Assembly: GCA_002363865.1 (NCBI GenBank)
Contig: DEWY01000011.1
Coordinates: forward strand, 217,504 to 241,129
DNA length: 23,626 nucleotides
Origin: Caulobacteraceae bacterium UBA3198
Lineage (GTDB): Bacteria > Pseudomonadota > Alphaproteobacteria > Caulobacterales > Caulobacteraceae
Direction of reading: 5' to 3'
Shown here: in pieces, positions 6,771-15,166 of the stretch
Position numbering within the stretch: position 1 is the stretch's first letter
Layout of the letters: each line of letters opens with the position of its first letter
Notes under the pieces: model-generated
The model's input: the letters and a program-made list of their open reading frames with translations, nothing else
Databases searched by the model: none
Told to the model about the DNA's origin: nothing
Made by a program: the position numbers and the translations under genes

Positions 6771-7934
6771 ATGGCATTAAACAGCCGTATTTGCGAGATT
6801 TTCGACATTCGCTATCCCATCGTTCTTGCCGGAATGGGCGGGGCCAGCGTTCCCCGCCTGGCAGCGGCCGTCTCCAATGCCGGAGGGCTAGGAATTCTTG
6901 GCGCTGCGGCCTGCTCGCCCGAGGAACTTCGCGCGTGGATCCGCGAAGTGCGATCGCTCACCGACAAGCCCTTCGGGGTCGACACATTGCTCCCGGCCTC
7001 GGTCCGCCGCGAAGTGGTCGACGCCGCGGCGGGCTCCGGCGAGGGCGGCAAGCCGTCGCCTATGGAGCTGCTTAGCGACTATCAGGCGTTTGCAGCCGAC
7101 TTCATGCGCCAGGAAGGCCTACAAGAGGTCGCCCGTTCCCGCGATGGCAACAAAGGTGAAGCTCAGGCCGGCCCCGCGTTCTTTTCAAAGGAGTTCTTCG
7201 AGGCGCAAATGGAGGTCGTGATCGAGGAAGCGGTTCCGGTCTACGCCGCAGGCCTGGGCAACCCGGGGCCTTGGATGGAGCGACTGCGGGAGAACGGCAC
7301 GAAGGTCATGGCCGTCATTGGGTCGGTGAAGCATGCGCTGCAGGTCGCTGCGTCAGGCATCGACGTGGTGGTCGCCCAGGGACATGACGGTGGCGGACAT
7401 AATTCGCCGATCGGCACCATGGCGCTCATCCCCCAGGTCGTCGACGCCATGGCGGGGCGCATCCCGGTGCTCGGAGCCGGCGGTATTGCCGACGGCCGCG
7501 GCGTAGCCGCCGCAATGATGTTGGGGGCTGAAGGCGCCTGGGTGGGCACCGCTTTCCTGGCGACGGAGGAAGCCGGGATTCAGCAATTCCAGAAGGAAGT
7601 TCTGGTCGAGTACGGCGATGGCGACACGATTGTGTCAAAATCCGTCACCGGAAAGCCGGCCAGGATCATCCGCAACAAATGGGCGCAGGCTTGGGTGGAC
7701 GCGGAGAAGTCGCCGCTGCCCATGCCCTTCCAGTCCATCATCGCCGGGCCCGTGCTCGCGGCGGCGACCCTCGACCAGCGCAAGGATATCGCGCCTGGGT
7801 TTGCCGGCCAGGGCATGGGCCTCATCAAGGCGATTCGCCCCGCCCGGGATGTCCTGGAAGACCTCGTCAACGGCGCCGAGACCGCGCTCGCTCGCGCGAC
7901 TGTTTTCGCTAAGCCGCGAAAGGAAATTCAATGA
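6771..7934 (+). CDS. Nitronate monooxygenase-family flavoprotein
   Basis: This 387-residue TIM-barrel FMN protein of the NMO/2-nitropropane dioxygenase family starts RICEIFDIRYPIVLAGMGG, with VSNAGGLGILGAA near 34-47, VVVAQGHDGGGHNSPIG (199-215) and the phosphate-binding VLGAGGIADGRGV (233-245). The family contains true nitronate oxidases but also reductases such as FabK and the steroid-catabolic IpdC. Because this gene sits between a hydratase and a thioesterase in a CoA-thioester cluster, a reductase acting on a CoA intermediate is at least as likely as nitronate oxidation. AAGGA upstream at about 6758 supports the ATG. Its last bases overlap the next start (ATGA), implying coupled translation. 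Confidence 0.88.
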   Translation: MALNSRICEIFDIRYPIVLAGMGGASVPRLAAAVSNAGGLGILGAAACSPEELRAWIREVRSLTDKPFGVDTLLPASVRREVVDAAAGSGEGGKPSPMELLSDYQAFAADFMRQEGLQEVARSRDGNKGEAQAGPAFFSKEFFEAQMEVVIEEAVPVYAAGLGNPGPWMERLRENGTKVMAVIGSVKHALQVAASGIDVVVAQGHDGGGHNSPIGTMALIPQVVDAMAGRIPVLGAGGIADGRGVAAAMMLGAEGAWVGTAFLATEEAGIQQFQKEVLVEYGDGDTIVSKSVTGKPARIIRNKWAQAWVDAEKSPLPMPFQSIIAGPVLAAATLDQRKDIAPGFAGQGMGLIKAIRPARDVLEDLVNGAETALARATVFAKPRKEIQ

Positions 7935-8374
7935 CCCCGCGCAGAATGCCCGCGTTTCACGCCGAGATGGTTGAAGCCTTCATGGCTTCGAGCAATCGGA
8001 TGACCGGCCTCCCTGAATACCTGGGCCTGCGGATCGTGACCATGGAACCGGGAGGCCTCACGGCAGAGATGGCGGTGGACCCAAAGCTGCTGACCGGCTT
8101 CGGCAACATGCATGGCGGCGTCCTGTCTGCCGCCTGCGACCATGTGTTGGGATGTGTCTGCTACCCCCATATGGAGAAGGGACAGTGGGCGGCGACGACC
8201 GAGTTCAAGATCAACCTCCTCGCGCCGGTCAGCCGAGGGATGGTCATGGCGCGTGCGGAAATCCTCTCGATGAGCAAACAGACTGCGGTGGTCCGGATCG
8301 AAATGGAGAACGAAGGTCGCCTGTGCTGTTCAGCGCAGGGCACTGTCCTAATCCAGAATCCCAGACCTGCCTGA
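7931..8374 (+). CDS. PaaI-type hotdog-fold acyl-CoA thioesterase
   Basis: This 147-residue single hotdog domain probably hydrolyses acyl- or aryl-CoA thioesters. The motif GFGNMHGGVLSAACDHVLG (56-74) matches the N-x-HGG-x(6)-D pattern of PaaI/4HBT-II enzymes, with Asn59, His61-Gly62-Gly63 and acidic Asp70. The segment TTEFKINLLAPV follows as expected. The start overlaps the flavoprotein stop by four bases. A likely role is recycling CoA from dead-end intermediates. The gene converges with the IclR gene across 13 bases. Confidence 0.9.
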   Translation: MTPRRMPAFHAEMVEAFMASSNRMTGLPEYLGLRIVTMEPGGLTAEMAVDPKLLTGFGNMHGGVLSAACDHVLGCVCYPHMEKGQWAATTEFKINLLAPVSRGMVMARAEILSMSKQTAVVRIEMENEGRLCCSAQGTVLIQNPRPA

Positions 8375-8378
8375 CGGG

Positions 8379-8394
8379 CGCCTGCGTTCAGGCG
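8379..8394. terminator. Possible bidirectional terminator between convergent genes
   Basis: CGCCTG (8379-8384), loop CGTT, CAGGCG (8389-8394) is a perfect 6-bp GC-rich stem followed on the plus strand by GTCTTT. It lies between the thioesterase stop and the IclR stop, overlapping the IclR end. The short T-run makes it a weak candidate. Confidence 0.35.
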
Positions 8395-9170
8395 GTCTTT
8401 GGGGCTGCCCTCGGGCCGGGGGTTCCGAGGCTGCCTAGCACGTCACGCATGATCCCAAGCAATTCGGGGCGACGGCCCCGGAACAGGTCTTTGGGCGCGG
8501 CCAAGCCAAGGGCCAGGGGTCGGGCCGGCGGACCTACGGCGAGGGGAATGGCTAGCATGGCGGCGCTTTCGTGCACCAGGCCGGCATGGAAGGCATGACC
8601 TCGGGCGGCGACCTGGATCAGGTCTCCGGTGATCTCCTCTGCGGGCGGTGGCGCCTCATCGCCGTCCCACACCGCAAGCGCTTCCGCGATCATCCTGGTC
8701 CTCGTATCCGGCGGCTCCAAGGCGAGAAGCACTCGGCCCAGGGTTGAGCGGACGAGGCATCGCCGCGTGCCGGCCTTGACGTGATAGCGGATCGGGGTCG
8801 TGCCTTCGATCACGCGGACATACTGGCAATACCCGCCGCTCACTGCACCCAGCACCACGGTCATCTGGGTTTCTTCGGCGATATCGCGCATCTGCTGCTG
8901 GATGCGCCGGAGCGGAAAGACTTCGTCGCTAACCCAATGGCCCAGCAGGGAGACCCGGATTGATGGGAAGTAAGTCTTGTCTTCGGCGGAGAATTCCAGA
9001 TAGCCGAGGTCGGCGAGGCTGCGCAGCAGCGCGGCCGTACTGGAATGCGGATAGCCTAACGCGAGGGCCACCTCTTGAATGTGCGCGGGCCTGCGAGCCT
9101 CGTCGAAATATTCGAATATCTCTAGGGTCCGGGCGGCCGACTTGACGACCGACTGATCAGGCTTCGGCAT
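8388..9170 (-). CDS. IclR-family transcriptional regulator
   Basis: This is a 260-residue protein. The N-terminal winged helix (about 7-65) reads SVVKSAARTLEIFEYFDEAR, HIQEVALALGYPHSSTAALL and LADLGYLEF, typical of IclR DNA-binding domains. The C-terminal effector domain includes TQMTVVLGAVSGGYCQYVRV and IRYHVKAGTRRCLVRSTLGR. I chose the ATG at 9170, with minus-strand GAAGGA about 9 bases upstream; an upstream start would add 35 uncharacteristic residues overlapping the preceding gene. It is the last gene of the minus-strand operon, 25 bases after the FadH-like gene. It probably controls the cluster in response to a pathway CoA-ester or acid. The palindromes near 5890 and 12800 are candidate sites. 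Confidence 0.93.
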   Translation of the reverse strand: MPKPDQSVVKSAARTLEIFEYFDEARRPAHIQEVALALGYPHSSTAALLRSLADLGYLEFSAEDKTYFPSIRVSLLGHWVSDEVFPLRRIQQQMRDIAEETQMTVVLGAVSGGYCQYVRVIEGTTPIRYHVKAGTRRCLVRSTLGRVLLALEPPDTRTRMIAEALAVWDGDEAPPPAEEITGDLIQVAARGHAFHAGLVHESAAMLAIPLAVGPPARPLALGLAAPKDLFRGRRPELLGIMRDVLGSLGTPGPRAAPKTA

Positions 9171-9195
9171 GCTATCAAATCCTTCGGGCGCGCGC

Positions 9196-11232
9196 TCAGA
9201 TCTTGAGCGCCGCCCGGGTTCCTTCCTCAATGGCCCGGACCGCATCCAGACCGGCTGCGTCGCGCGCGCCCCCAACCAGGGAATATGGCATCTGCTTCGC
9301 CGCCAGCAACGGGGCGATTCCTGCCTGCGGCTCTTGGCCGATGCATAGCACGAACGTGTCGGCCGCGATCAACTGTGGGACGCCGCCCACCATGACACAC
9401 AGGCCCTCTGGGCTGAGCTGGCCATAGACAACATCACCCGTCATGGCGACGCCCCGGCGCTTCACTTCCTGGAGGTTGGCCCAGCCCCGCGTCTTGCTCA
9501 GTCCCGCGCCGAACGCCGATCCCGGCTTGCGCTGGAAGAGCGTGATCTGCCGGGCCGAGGGCCAGGACCCGGGCTGCGGGTGCAGGGCGCCGCGCTCGTT
9601 GAAGCCGGTGTCGATCCCCCAATTCTGGGAGAAGCTCTCAATATCGGGCCTGGTAGGGTCGCCCGCGCCGGTGGGGTGCGCTAGGAGTTGGGCCACGTCG
9701 AAACCAATGCCACCAGCGCCCAGGATCGCCACGCTTTCGCCTGCCAGTTCGGGCGTTTCAATGGCCTGTGCGTAGGTAAGCACACGCGAGTCGTCCATGC
9801 CCATCGAATCGAGCGTTCGCGGCTCCACGCCGGTGGCGACGATCACATGATCGTATGCGGCGGCGATGAGATCTTGCGGGCGAGCAAGCGTTCCCAACCG
9901 CACTTCGACCCCGAGCTCGGATAGCCGAGCGCCGTAATATCCGATGGTTTCGGCATAGTCCTCCTTGCCCGGGATCCGGCGCGCAAGATTGAACTGGCCG
10001 CCGATCTGTTCTGATCTCTCGAACAGGGTGACCCGGTGGCCCCGTTCCGCGCTCGTCACCGCCGCGGCCAGGCCCGCGGGCCCCGCGCCAACAACCGCGA
10101 TACGCTTAGGTTCGATCGGCGCTGCGACATCGCCGAATTCGGCCTCGCGGCAGGCGGCGGGATTGACCATGCAGGTCGTGAGCTGGCCGGTAAAGGCGTT
10201 GTCCAGGCAGGCCTGATTGCAGCCAATGCACACATTGATTGCGGCACGTCGCCCGGCCCGGGCCTTGGCGACGAAGTCGGGGTCGGACAGGAAGGGCCGT
10301 GCCATTGAAACCATGTCGGCGGTGCCGTCGGCGATGAGGCGGTCGGCAAGCTCCGGGGTGTTGATCCGGTTCGACGCCACGACCGGCAAGTTGAGATGGG
10401 ACCTGAGCCGTGCCGCGGCCCACGCGAAAGCTCCGCGGGGCACCATGTGGGCGATGGTGGGGATCCGCGCCTCGTGCCAGCCGATCCCTGTATTGACCAG
10501 GTTCGCGCCGGCGGCCGCGACCGTCTTGGCCTGATCGACCACCTCGTCGAAGGTGCTGCCGCCCTCCACAAGATCGAGCAACGACTGCCGGTAGACGAGA
10601 ATGAACTCCTCACCGCAACGAGCGCGGACCGCCCGGACGATCTCGGCAGGCAGCCGCTGGCGATTGGTTGCAGAGCCCCCCCAGCGATCAGTGCGCTGAT
10701 TGGTCCGCGGCGCCAGGAACTGGTTCAGCAAGTAACCTTCCGAACCCATGATCTCCACCCCCTCGTAGCCAGCCTCCTTGGCCAGCATCGCGGCGTTCGC
10801 GAAGTCCTCGATCGTAAGGAGAATCTCGTCCTCGGTCAGCTCGCGCGGCGTCAGCGGGTTAATTCTCGAGGCGATCGGTGACGGGGCGACGAGGCCGTCG
10901 TGACGCGCATAGCGGCCGGCGTGGAGGAGTTGCAGCACGATGTGCCCGCCGGACTGGCGCACAGCGGTCGTGATCCGGGCGTGTCCGGCAACAACTGCCT
11001 CGCGCATCACCGCGCCGTTCCGGCCCAGCCGGCCAGCCTCATTGGGCGATACGCCACCGGTTACGATCAGACCCGCGCCGCCTTGCGCCCGTCGGGCGAA
11101 GAACCGAGCCTGCCGATCGAATCCATCCGACGCCTCTTCAAGGCCTGTGTGCATCGAGCCCATCAGCGTGCGGTTCGAGAGCGTCACGAACCCCAGGTTC
11201 AGCGGTGACAGCAGGTGAGGATAGGGAGACAT
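9196..11232 (-). CDS. fadH: 2,4-dienoyl-CoA reductase-like FMN/4Fe-4S/FAD oxidoreductase
   Basis: This 678-residue protein has the full FadH layout (E. coli FadH is about 670 residues). An old-yellow-enzyme barrel (1-330) is followed by a 4Fe-4S cluster (CIGCNQACLD and TTCMVNPAAC: Cys335, 338, 342, 354) and an FAD/NADPH domain with GAGPAG (382-387) and GAGGIGFDVAQLL. Tyr167 in GSEGYLLNQFLAPRTNQR and His253 in GWHEARIPTI match the catalytic Tyr and His of FadH. The expected reaction is NADPH-dependent reduction of 2,4-dienoyl-CoA, needed when a substrate carries extra double bonds. Other OYE-barrel enoate reductases share this architecture, so the precise substrate may differ. The gene is 8 bases from the MaoC gene upstream in the same operon. 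Confidence 0.9.
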   Translation of the reverse strand: MSPYPHLLSPLNLGFVTLSNRTLMGSMHTGLEEASDGFDRQARFFARRAQGGAGLIVTGGVSPNEAGRLGRNGAVMREAVVAGHARITTAVRQSGGHIVLQLLHAGRYARHDGLVAPSPIASRINPLTPRELTEDEILLTIEDFANAAMLAKEAGYEGVEIMGSEGYLLNQFLAPRTNQRTDRWGGSATNRQRLPAEIVRAVRARCGEEFILVYRQSLLDLVEGGSTFDEVVDQAKTVAAAGANLVNTGIGWHEARIPTIAHMVPRGAFAWAAARLRSHLNLPVVASNRINTPELADRLIADGTADMVSMARPFLSDPDFVAKARAGRRAAINVCIGCNQACLDNAFTGQLTTCMVNPAACREAEFGDVAAPIEPKRIAVVGAGPAGLAAAVTSAERGHRVTLFERSEQIGGQFNLARRIPGKEDYAETIGYYGARLSELGVEVRLGTLARPQDLIAAAYDHVIVATGVEPRTLDSMGMDDSRVLTYAQAIETPELAGESVAILGAGGIGFDVAQLLAHPTGAGDPTRPDIESFSQNWGIDTGFNERGALHPQPGSWPSARQITLFQRKPGSAFGAGLSKTRGWANLQEVKRRGVAMTGDVVYGQLSPEGLCVMVGGVPQLIAADTFVLCIGQEPQAGIAPLLAAKQMPYSLVGGARDAAGLDAVRAIEEGTRAALKI

Positions 11233-11240
11233 GTCGATGC

Positions 11241-12092
11241 CTACGCTGGGACTGCGAATTTCGCACTGGCTTGAGACAGGACGATACGCCCATCTGCGGT
11301 TTCGCCCTGCACGACGGCCTGGCCGTCGCCTGTGCGCCAGATCTTGGTGACGATAGTGTCCCCGTACAGCACCCGGTCAGCGAACCGGGCCTGGAAGGAA
11401 TGGAAGGCGCTCGGATCGTCGGCGCATAGCTCTCGCAGGATGGCGCGACCCACAATGCCGTAGGTGCACAGCCCGTGCATGAAGGGCGCGTCGAACCCGC
11501 CCATCTTTGCGAACGCCGGGTCGATATGGATGGGGTTGCGATCGCCCGACAGCCGGTAGATCGCGCCTTGTTCGAGACGGGTCTCGAAGCTGGCCACAAT
11601 ATCCGGAGCGCGGTCGGGGATGGCGCCATCTCCGCTTGAGGGTCCGCGCTCGCCGCCAAAACCGCCCGCGCCGCGGACAAACAGTGTGGCATGGGTCCGG
11701 AATAGGTCGCCGTAGGCGTCGCGGACCACACCCTCGACCCCCAGAACGGCAGCCTTTCCCTTGTCCCAGACCTCAGTGATGCGGCCGCTCACCTCGACGC
11801 TGGCTTCGGGGGGGAGGGGCCGGAACAGCTCGATGGACTGTTCGCCATGAAGCAGCATCTCCAGACGCATGTCGACGGTGCGCATCAGACCGCCCAATGC
11901 TGCGCCGCCCGGGATCACGGCGTAGGTCGGCAGAACCTTCGGGCCGCGGCCTTCATAGATGAAGTCCAAGTCTTCCGCCGGCCGCCCGCCGACGCCCAGG
12001 GCATAGAGCATGGTGTCCTTGGAGGTCCAGGCCTGGGTTGTGGGGGGGAGCTCCAACCCGACAAGATCGGACGAGATCGGTATGCGTGTCAT
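11241..12092 (-). CDS. MaoC-like (R)-specific enoyl-CoA hydratase
   Basis: This 283-residue protein resembles the double-hotdog hydratase-2 proteins, including the hydratase part of the peroxisomal multifunctional enzyme and the actinobacterial steroid-cluster hydratases. The hydratase-2 motif YRLSGDRNPIHIDP (179-192) with Asp184, Asn186 and His189 is intact, and GGFDAPFMHGLCTYG follows as in that family. The N-terminal half is the degenerate hotdog repeat (PKVLPTYAVIPGG). It probably hydrates a 2-enoyl-CoA to the 3R-hydroxy product, unlike the crotonase at 5912-6721 (typically 3S). The minus-strand GGAG lies 5 bases before the ATG. It is the second gene of the minus operon. Confidence 0.92.
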   Translation of the reverse strand: MTRIPISSDLVGLELPPTTQAWTSKDTMLYALGVGGRPAEDLDFIYEGRGPKVLPTYAVIPGGAALGGLMRTVDMRLEMLLHGEQSIELFRPLPPEASVEVSGRITEVWDKGKAAVLGVEGVVRDAYGDLFRTHATLFVRGAGGFGGERGPSSGDGAIPDRAPDIVASFETRLEQGAIYRLSGDRNPIHIDPAFAKMGGFDAPFMHGLCTYGIVGRAILRELCADDPSAFHSFQARFADRVLYGDTIVTKIWRTGDGQAVVQGETADGRIVLSQASAKFAVPA

Positions 12093-12121
12093 GGAAACTC
12101 CGGCTCTATGGGGTGGGACAC

Positions 12122-12697
12122 TCAGGTTCGGGGCGCATGGCCGTCCGGCGGCCAGGCCTCGACACCGTCTTCCAGCGGAATGCGCAGGCTCTTCAGTAGC
12201 TGGGAGAACATGGTCCAGTTGCCGATCGCAACCACCAGCTCAATGCGTTCGGCCTCCGTCGCCAGATGGAGGCAGCAGGCCTCCCAGGCGGCGTCCGAGA
12301 TCATGCCCTGATCGAGCGTGTCGTCGGTGGCCTGCAGCACAGCCCTGTCGGCCTCCGACAGGTTCGCGGCTCCCCTCCAGTCACGGGAAGCCGCCAGGTC
12401 GGTCTCGGGAATGTCGAGCCCGCGGGCCACCCGCCAGTGCTGGGTCCACTCGTAGACCGAGCCGGTCCTCCAGCCGATCCGCATGATGATCAGTTCGCGC
12501 AGGCGGGCGTCGAGCTTGTTGCCGCGAAAGAGAAGGGTGGTGAGCGTGGAGGCAAGCTCGCCCGCCACCGCCGGATGCCGCAGGAGGACCCGAAACACGC
12601 TGAGCGGCGCCATCTGTTCGGAAATCCCCACCGACCCGGCCGCGTTCGCCGCCTCTTCCAGGCTCAATAGGTCGATCCTCGGGGCGTCGGCGGTCAT
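12122..12697 (-). CDS. Carboxymuconolactone decarboxylase/AhpD-like family protein
   Basis: A 191-residue all-helical protein of the CMD family. The block LDARLRELIIMRIGWRTGSVYEWTQHWRVAR (split here by eye into RELIIMRIGW and YEWTQHW) is the family core, with Glu and His at the usual places. There is no CxxC pair, so peroxidase activity of the AhpD kind is unlikely. Two starts are possible; ATG at 12697 has minus-strand GGAA 8 bases upstream, whereas ATG at 12706 has GGA directly against it. It is the first gene of the minus operon. Members of this type are common in terpenoid and steroid catabolic clusters, but no reaction is established for them, and I do not assign one. Confidence 0.85.
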   Translation of the reverse strand: MTADAPRIDLLSLEEAANAAGSVGISEQMAPLSVFRVLLRHPAVAGELASTLTTLLFRGNKLDARLRELIIMRIGWRTGSVYEWTQHWRVARGLDIPETDLAASRDWRGAANLSEADRAVLQATDDTLDQGMISDAAWEACCLHLATEAERIELVVAIGNWTMFSQLLKSLRIPLEDGVEAWPPDGHAPRT

Positions 12698-12843
12698 TGG
12701 GTTCATTCCATTGCGAAGGGCTGAGGGCGTGAGCCTGCGGAAGCTAATCTAAGGTCCTTGCGTAGATGGAGATATAGCAGATATACGTTTCTCGCTACAT
12801 ATATGTGTTATGAATAGTCGCTGCGCAGCTGGAGGCGAAGCCC
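12698..12843. promoter_or_regulatory. Divergent promoter region with ATATGTGTT motif
   Basis: This 146-base gap separates the minus operon from the long plus operon. ACATATATGT (12797-12806) is palindromic, and the longer ACATATATGTGTT (12797-12809) resembles AACACATATGTGTT at 5888-5901. A possible plus-strand promoter is TTGCGT (12758-12763), 16 bases, GATATA (12780-12785), which would put the motif just after the transcription start, a repressing position. GGAGG at 12831-12835 serves the alcohol dehydrogenase. Assignments are by eye. Confidence 0.5.
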
Positions 12844-13938
12844 GTGATTCCCGCCAAGACCTTTGCGATGGTTCAGACGGCGGCGCGCACGCTTGAGATG
12901 CGTGACTTGCCCATCCCCGATATCGAAGCGGACAGCGCGATTCTGAGGATCGAGGCCTGCGGGATCTGTGGCAGCGACTACGAGCAATTCGAGGGGGTTC
13001 TGAAGACGCCGATGCCGGTGATCCCCGGGCACGAGCCCGTAGGGATCGTCGAGGCGATCGGCGACAAGGCCGCGCGCCGCTGGGGCGTCGATGTCGGCGA
13101 TCGGGTCGCCGTCGAGACTATGCTGTCTTGTCACAGCTGTGACACCTGCCTAGGCGGCCGCTACCACCTGTGCGCCGACCGGCAGATCTATTCCTACATC
13201 CCGTTGTCGAACATGCCGGGGCTCTGGGGCGCCTACGCTCAGTACATGTACCTCGCCCCCAACACGGTCGTTCACAAGATGGATAAGACCTTGCCGCCCG
13301 AGCTCGCGGTGATGTTCAACCCGCTGGGGGCGGGGTTCCGTTGGGCGGTGGAGATCCCTCAGACCCAGGTTGGCGACACTATCGTGATCCTGGGACCGGG
13401 CCAGCGCGGTCTGGCCAGCGTCATCGCCGCGCGGCAGGCGGGTGCGGGGAAAATCATCGTGACGGGCATGGCCGCAGACGCCCGGAAGCTCGACCTCGCC
13501 CGGACCTTCGGGGCTCACCATACGATCGATGTCCAGAACGAGAACGCCATTGAGCGCATCCATGAACTGACCGGAGGGCGAGGCGCCGACGTGGTGGTGG
13601 AGGTGACGTCCTACGCCACCGACCCGGTGCACGAAGCCCTCAGCTATGTGCGTCCCGGCGGTACGATCGTCTTGGCGGGGGTGAAGGGTTTCAAGCCCAT
13701 ACCGGACTTTGTCTCAGATCTGATCGTCTTCAAGGAAATCACCATCAGGGGGGCGATCGGCGTGACCTCGTCGGGATACCGCAAGGCCATCGACCTGATC
13801 GAGGCACGGTCGCTGCCACTTGAGCTGATGCACACTCACGACTTCGAGTTGAAGGACGCCGAACTGGCCATCCGGACGCTCGCGCGCCAGGTGGCCGGAG
13901 ATGAGTCCATCCACTCGTGCCTGATCCCGCCTAGCTAG
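12844..13938 (+). CDS. Zinc-dependent medium-chain alcohol dehydrogenase
   Basis: This is a 364-residue MDR-family enzyme. Catalytic-zinc ligands are visible as Cys42 in CGICGSD and His63-Glu64 in PGHEPVG. The structural-zinc lobe has Cys96, Cys99, Cys102 and Cys110 (CHSCDTCLGGRYHLC). The cofactor fold GPGQRGLA (184-191) follows. Translation starts at GTG 12844 behind GGAGG; no better ATG fits. It leads the operon that also encodes the BVMO and P450, so oxidation of a hydroxylated ring or chain to the ketone, aldehyde or acid level is the natural proposal. The substrate is not readable. Confidence 0.92.
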   Translation: MIPAKTFAMVQTAARTLEMRDLPIPDIEADSAILRIEACGICGSDYEQFEGVLKTPMPVIPGHEPVGIVEAIGDKAARRWGVDVGDRVAVETMLSCHSCDTCLGGRYHLCADRQIYSYIPLSNMPGLWGAYAQYMYLAPNTVVHKMDKTLPPELAVMFNPLGAGFRWAVEIPQTQVGDTIVILGPGQRGLASVIAARQAGAGKIIVTGMAADARKLDLARTFGAHHTIDVQNENAIERIHELTGGRGADVVVEVTSYATDPVHEALSYVRPGGTIVLAGVKGFKPIPDFVSDLIVFKEITIRGAIGVTSSGYRKAIDLIEARSLPLELMHTHDFELKDAELAIRTLARQVAGDESIHSCLIPPS

Positions 13939-13994
13939 AGCGACATTCTTCAGGTCGTAACGCTTCGCCGATGTTCGAAAGACAGGAAAGAGCC

Positions 13995-15161
13995 GTGGGT
14001 TTCAGCGACAAGGCCGCCATCGTTGGCATCGGCGAGACCGAATACGTCAAAGGCTCGGAACGCACTGCCGTGGACCTGATGTTGGAGGCGGCCCGCAAGG
14101 CCATCGCCGACGCGGGGCTCAAGCCCTCGCAGGTCGACGGCATGGTCCCACCGCCGATCTACACCACCTCCGAGGAGTTGGCCGCCAATCTGGGCGTCGA
14201 TGTGCTGCGCTACGCCTCGACCGTCCATATGGGCGGGGCGAGCCCGACGACGGCGCTGCAGAACGCCGCCATGGCCGTCGCTGCCGGCGTCGCCGACAAT
14301 GTGCTCGTGGTGCTGGGGTGGAACGGCTACTCGGCGCTGCGTCCGAAGCCTGGCCGGCCGCCGCAGCGGACCATGAACATGAACACCCTGACCCGCACCA
14401 TCCAGGGTTTCTACATGCCCTACGGCGTGATGATGCCGGCGCAAATGTATTCCTGGATCGCCATGCGCCACAAGGGCCTCTACGGGGTGCCCGACGAGGC
14501 GATGGGCGAGGTGGCCCTGGCCTGCCGTGCGCACGCCCAGCTCAACCCAAGGGCCGTGACCTATGGCCAACCTCTGGACATGGACGCCTACCTGGGCGCG
14601 CGGTGGATTTCCGAGCCCTTCCGTCTGTACGACTGCTGCCTCGAGACGGATGGCGCCTGCGCGGTTGTGGTCACCAGCGCCGAGCGGGCGCGCGACATGC
14701 CGCACCGGCCCGTGCTGATCGCCGGCGCCGCGGAGGGCCACCCCTATCCGGCAGATGACATTCCCTCCCGGCCCGACATGCTCAAGATCGGCCTGTCCTA
14801 CGCCGCGCCCCGAGCCTTCGAGATGGCCGGCGTCACCGCCCGCGACATGGACTTCCTGCAGGTCTACGACTGCTTCACCTATGTCGTGCTGCTGCAGCTG
14901 GAGGCGCTGGGGTTCAGCGCGCCCGGCGGCATCTACGACTTTGTGAAAGACGGCCAGATCCAGCTCGGCGGTCGCTATCCGCTGAACACCCATGGCGGTC
15001 TGCTTGGCGAAGCCCACGTCTGGGGACTCAATCATGTGCTGGAAGCCGTGCGCCAACTTCGCGGCGACGCCGGTGCGCGACAGGTGCCGGGGGCCAGTAT
15101 CGGCCTGGTCACCGGATGGGGCGATCTCGGTGACGGCAGTCTGGCGATCTTGAGGAACTGA
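13995..15161 (+). CDS. Ltp2/SCP2-type thiolase homologue lacking the nucleophilic Cys
   Basis: This 388-residue protein has a thiolase fold of the non-specific lipid-transfer protein type. The block where thiolases carry the acyl-accepting Cys reads VHMGGASPTTALQNAAMA (77-94), with Ala-Ser and no Cys. The C-terminal part has QVYDCFTYVVLLQLEALGF (289-307) and NTHGGLLGEAHVWGLNH (331-347). Known Ltp2 proteins also lack thiolase residues and, with a DUF35 partner, cleave beta-hydroxy-acyl-CoAs by retro-aldol reaction. The next gene is a DUF35 protein. I chose GTG 13995 (AGGAAAG at 13984-13990); ATG 13971 has no binding site. A condensing or degraded-thiolase function is possible. Confidence 0.9.
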   Translation: MGFSDKAAIVGIGETEYVKGSERTAVDLMLEAARKAIADAGLKPSQVDGMVPPPIYTTSEELAANLGVDVLRYASTVHMGGASPTTALQNAAMAVAAGVADNVLVVLGWNGYSALRPKPGRPPQRTMNMNTLTRTIQGFYMPYGVMMPAQMYSWIAMRHKGLYGVPDEAMGEVALACRAHAQLNPRAVTYGQPLDMDAYLGARWISEPFRLYDCCLETDGACAVVVTSAERARDMPHRPVLIAGAAEGHPYPADDIPSRPDMLKIGLSYAAPRAFEMAGVTARDMDFLQVYDCFTYVVLLQLEALGFSAPGGIYDFVKDGQIQLGGRYPLNTHGGLLGEAHVWGLNHVLEAVRQLRGDAGARQVPGASIGLVTGWGDLGDGSLAILRN

Positions 15162-15166
15162 CACCC

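Noticed and set aside
13950..15164. Minus-strand open frame of 404 codons
   Set aside because: It is antisense to the thiolase homologue and rich in His, Arg and Gly without any domain; third-position GC bias explains it.
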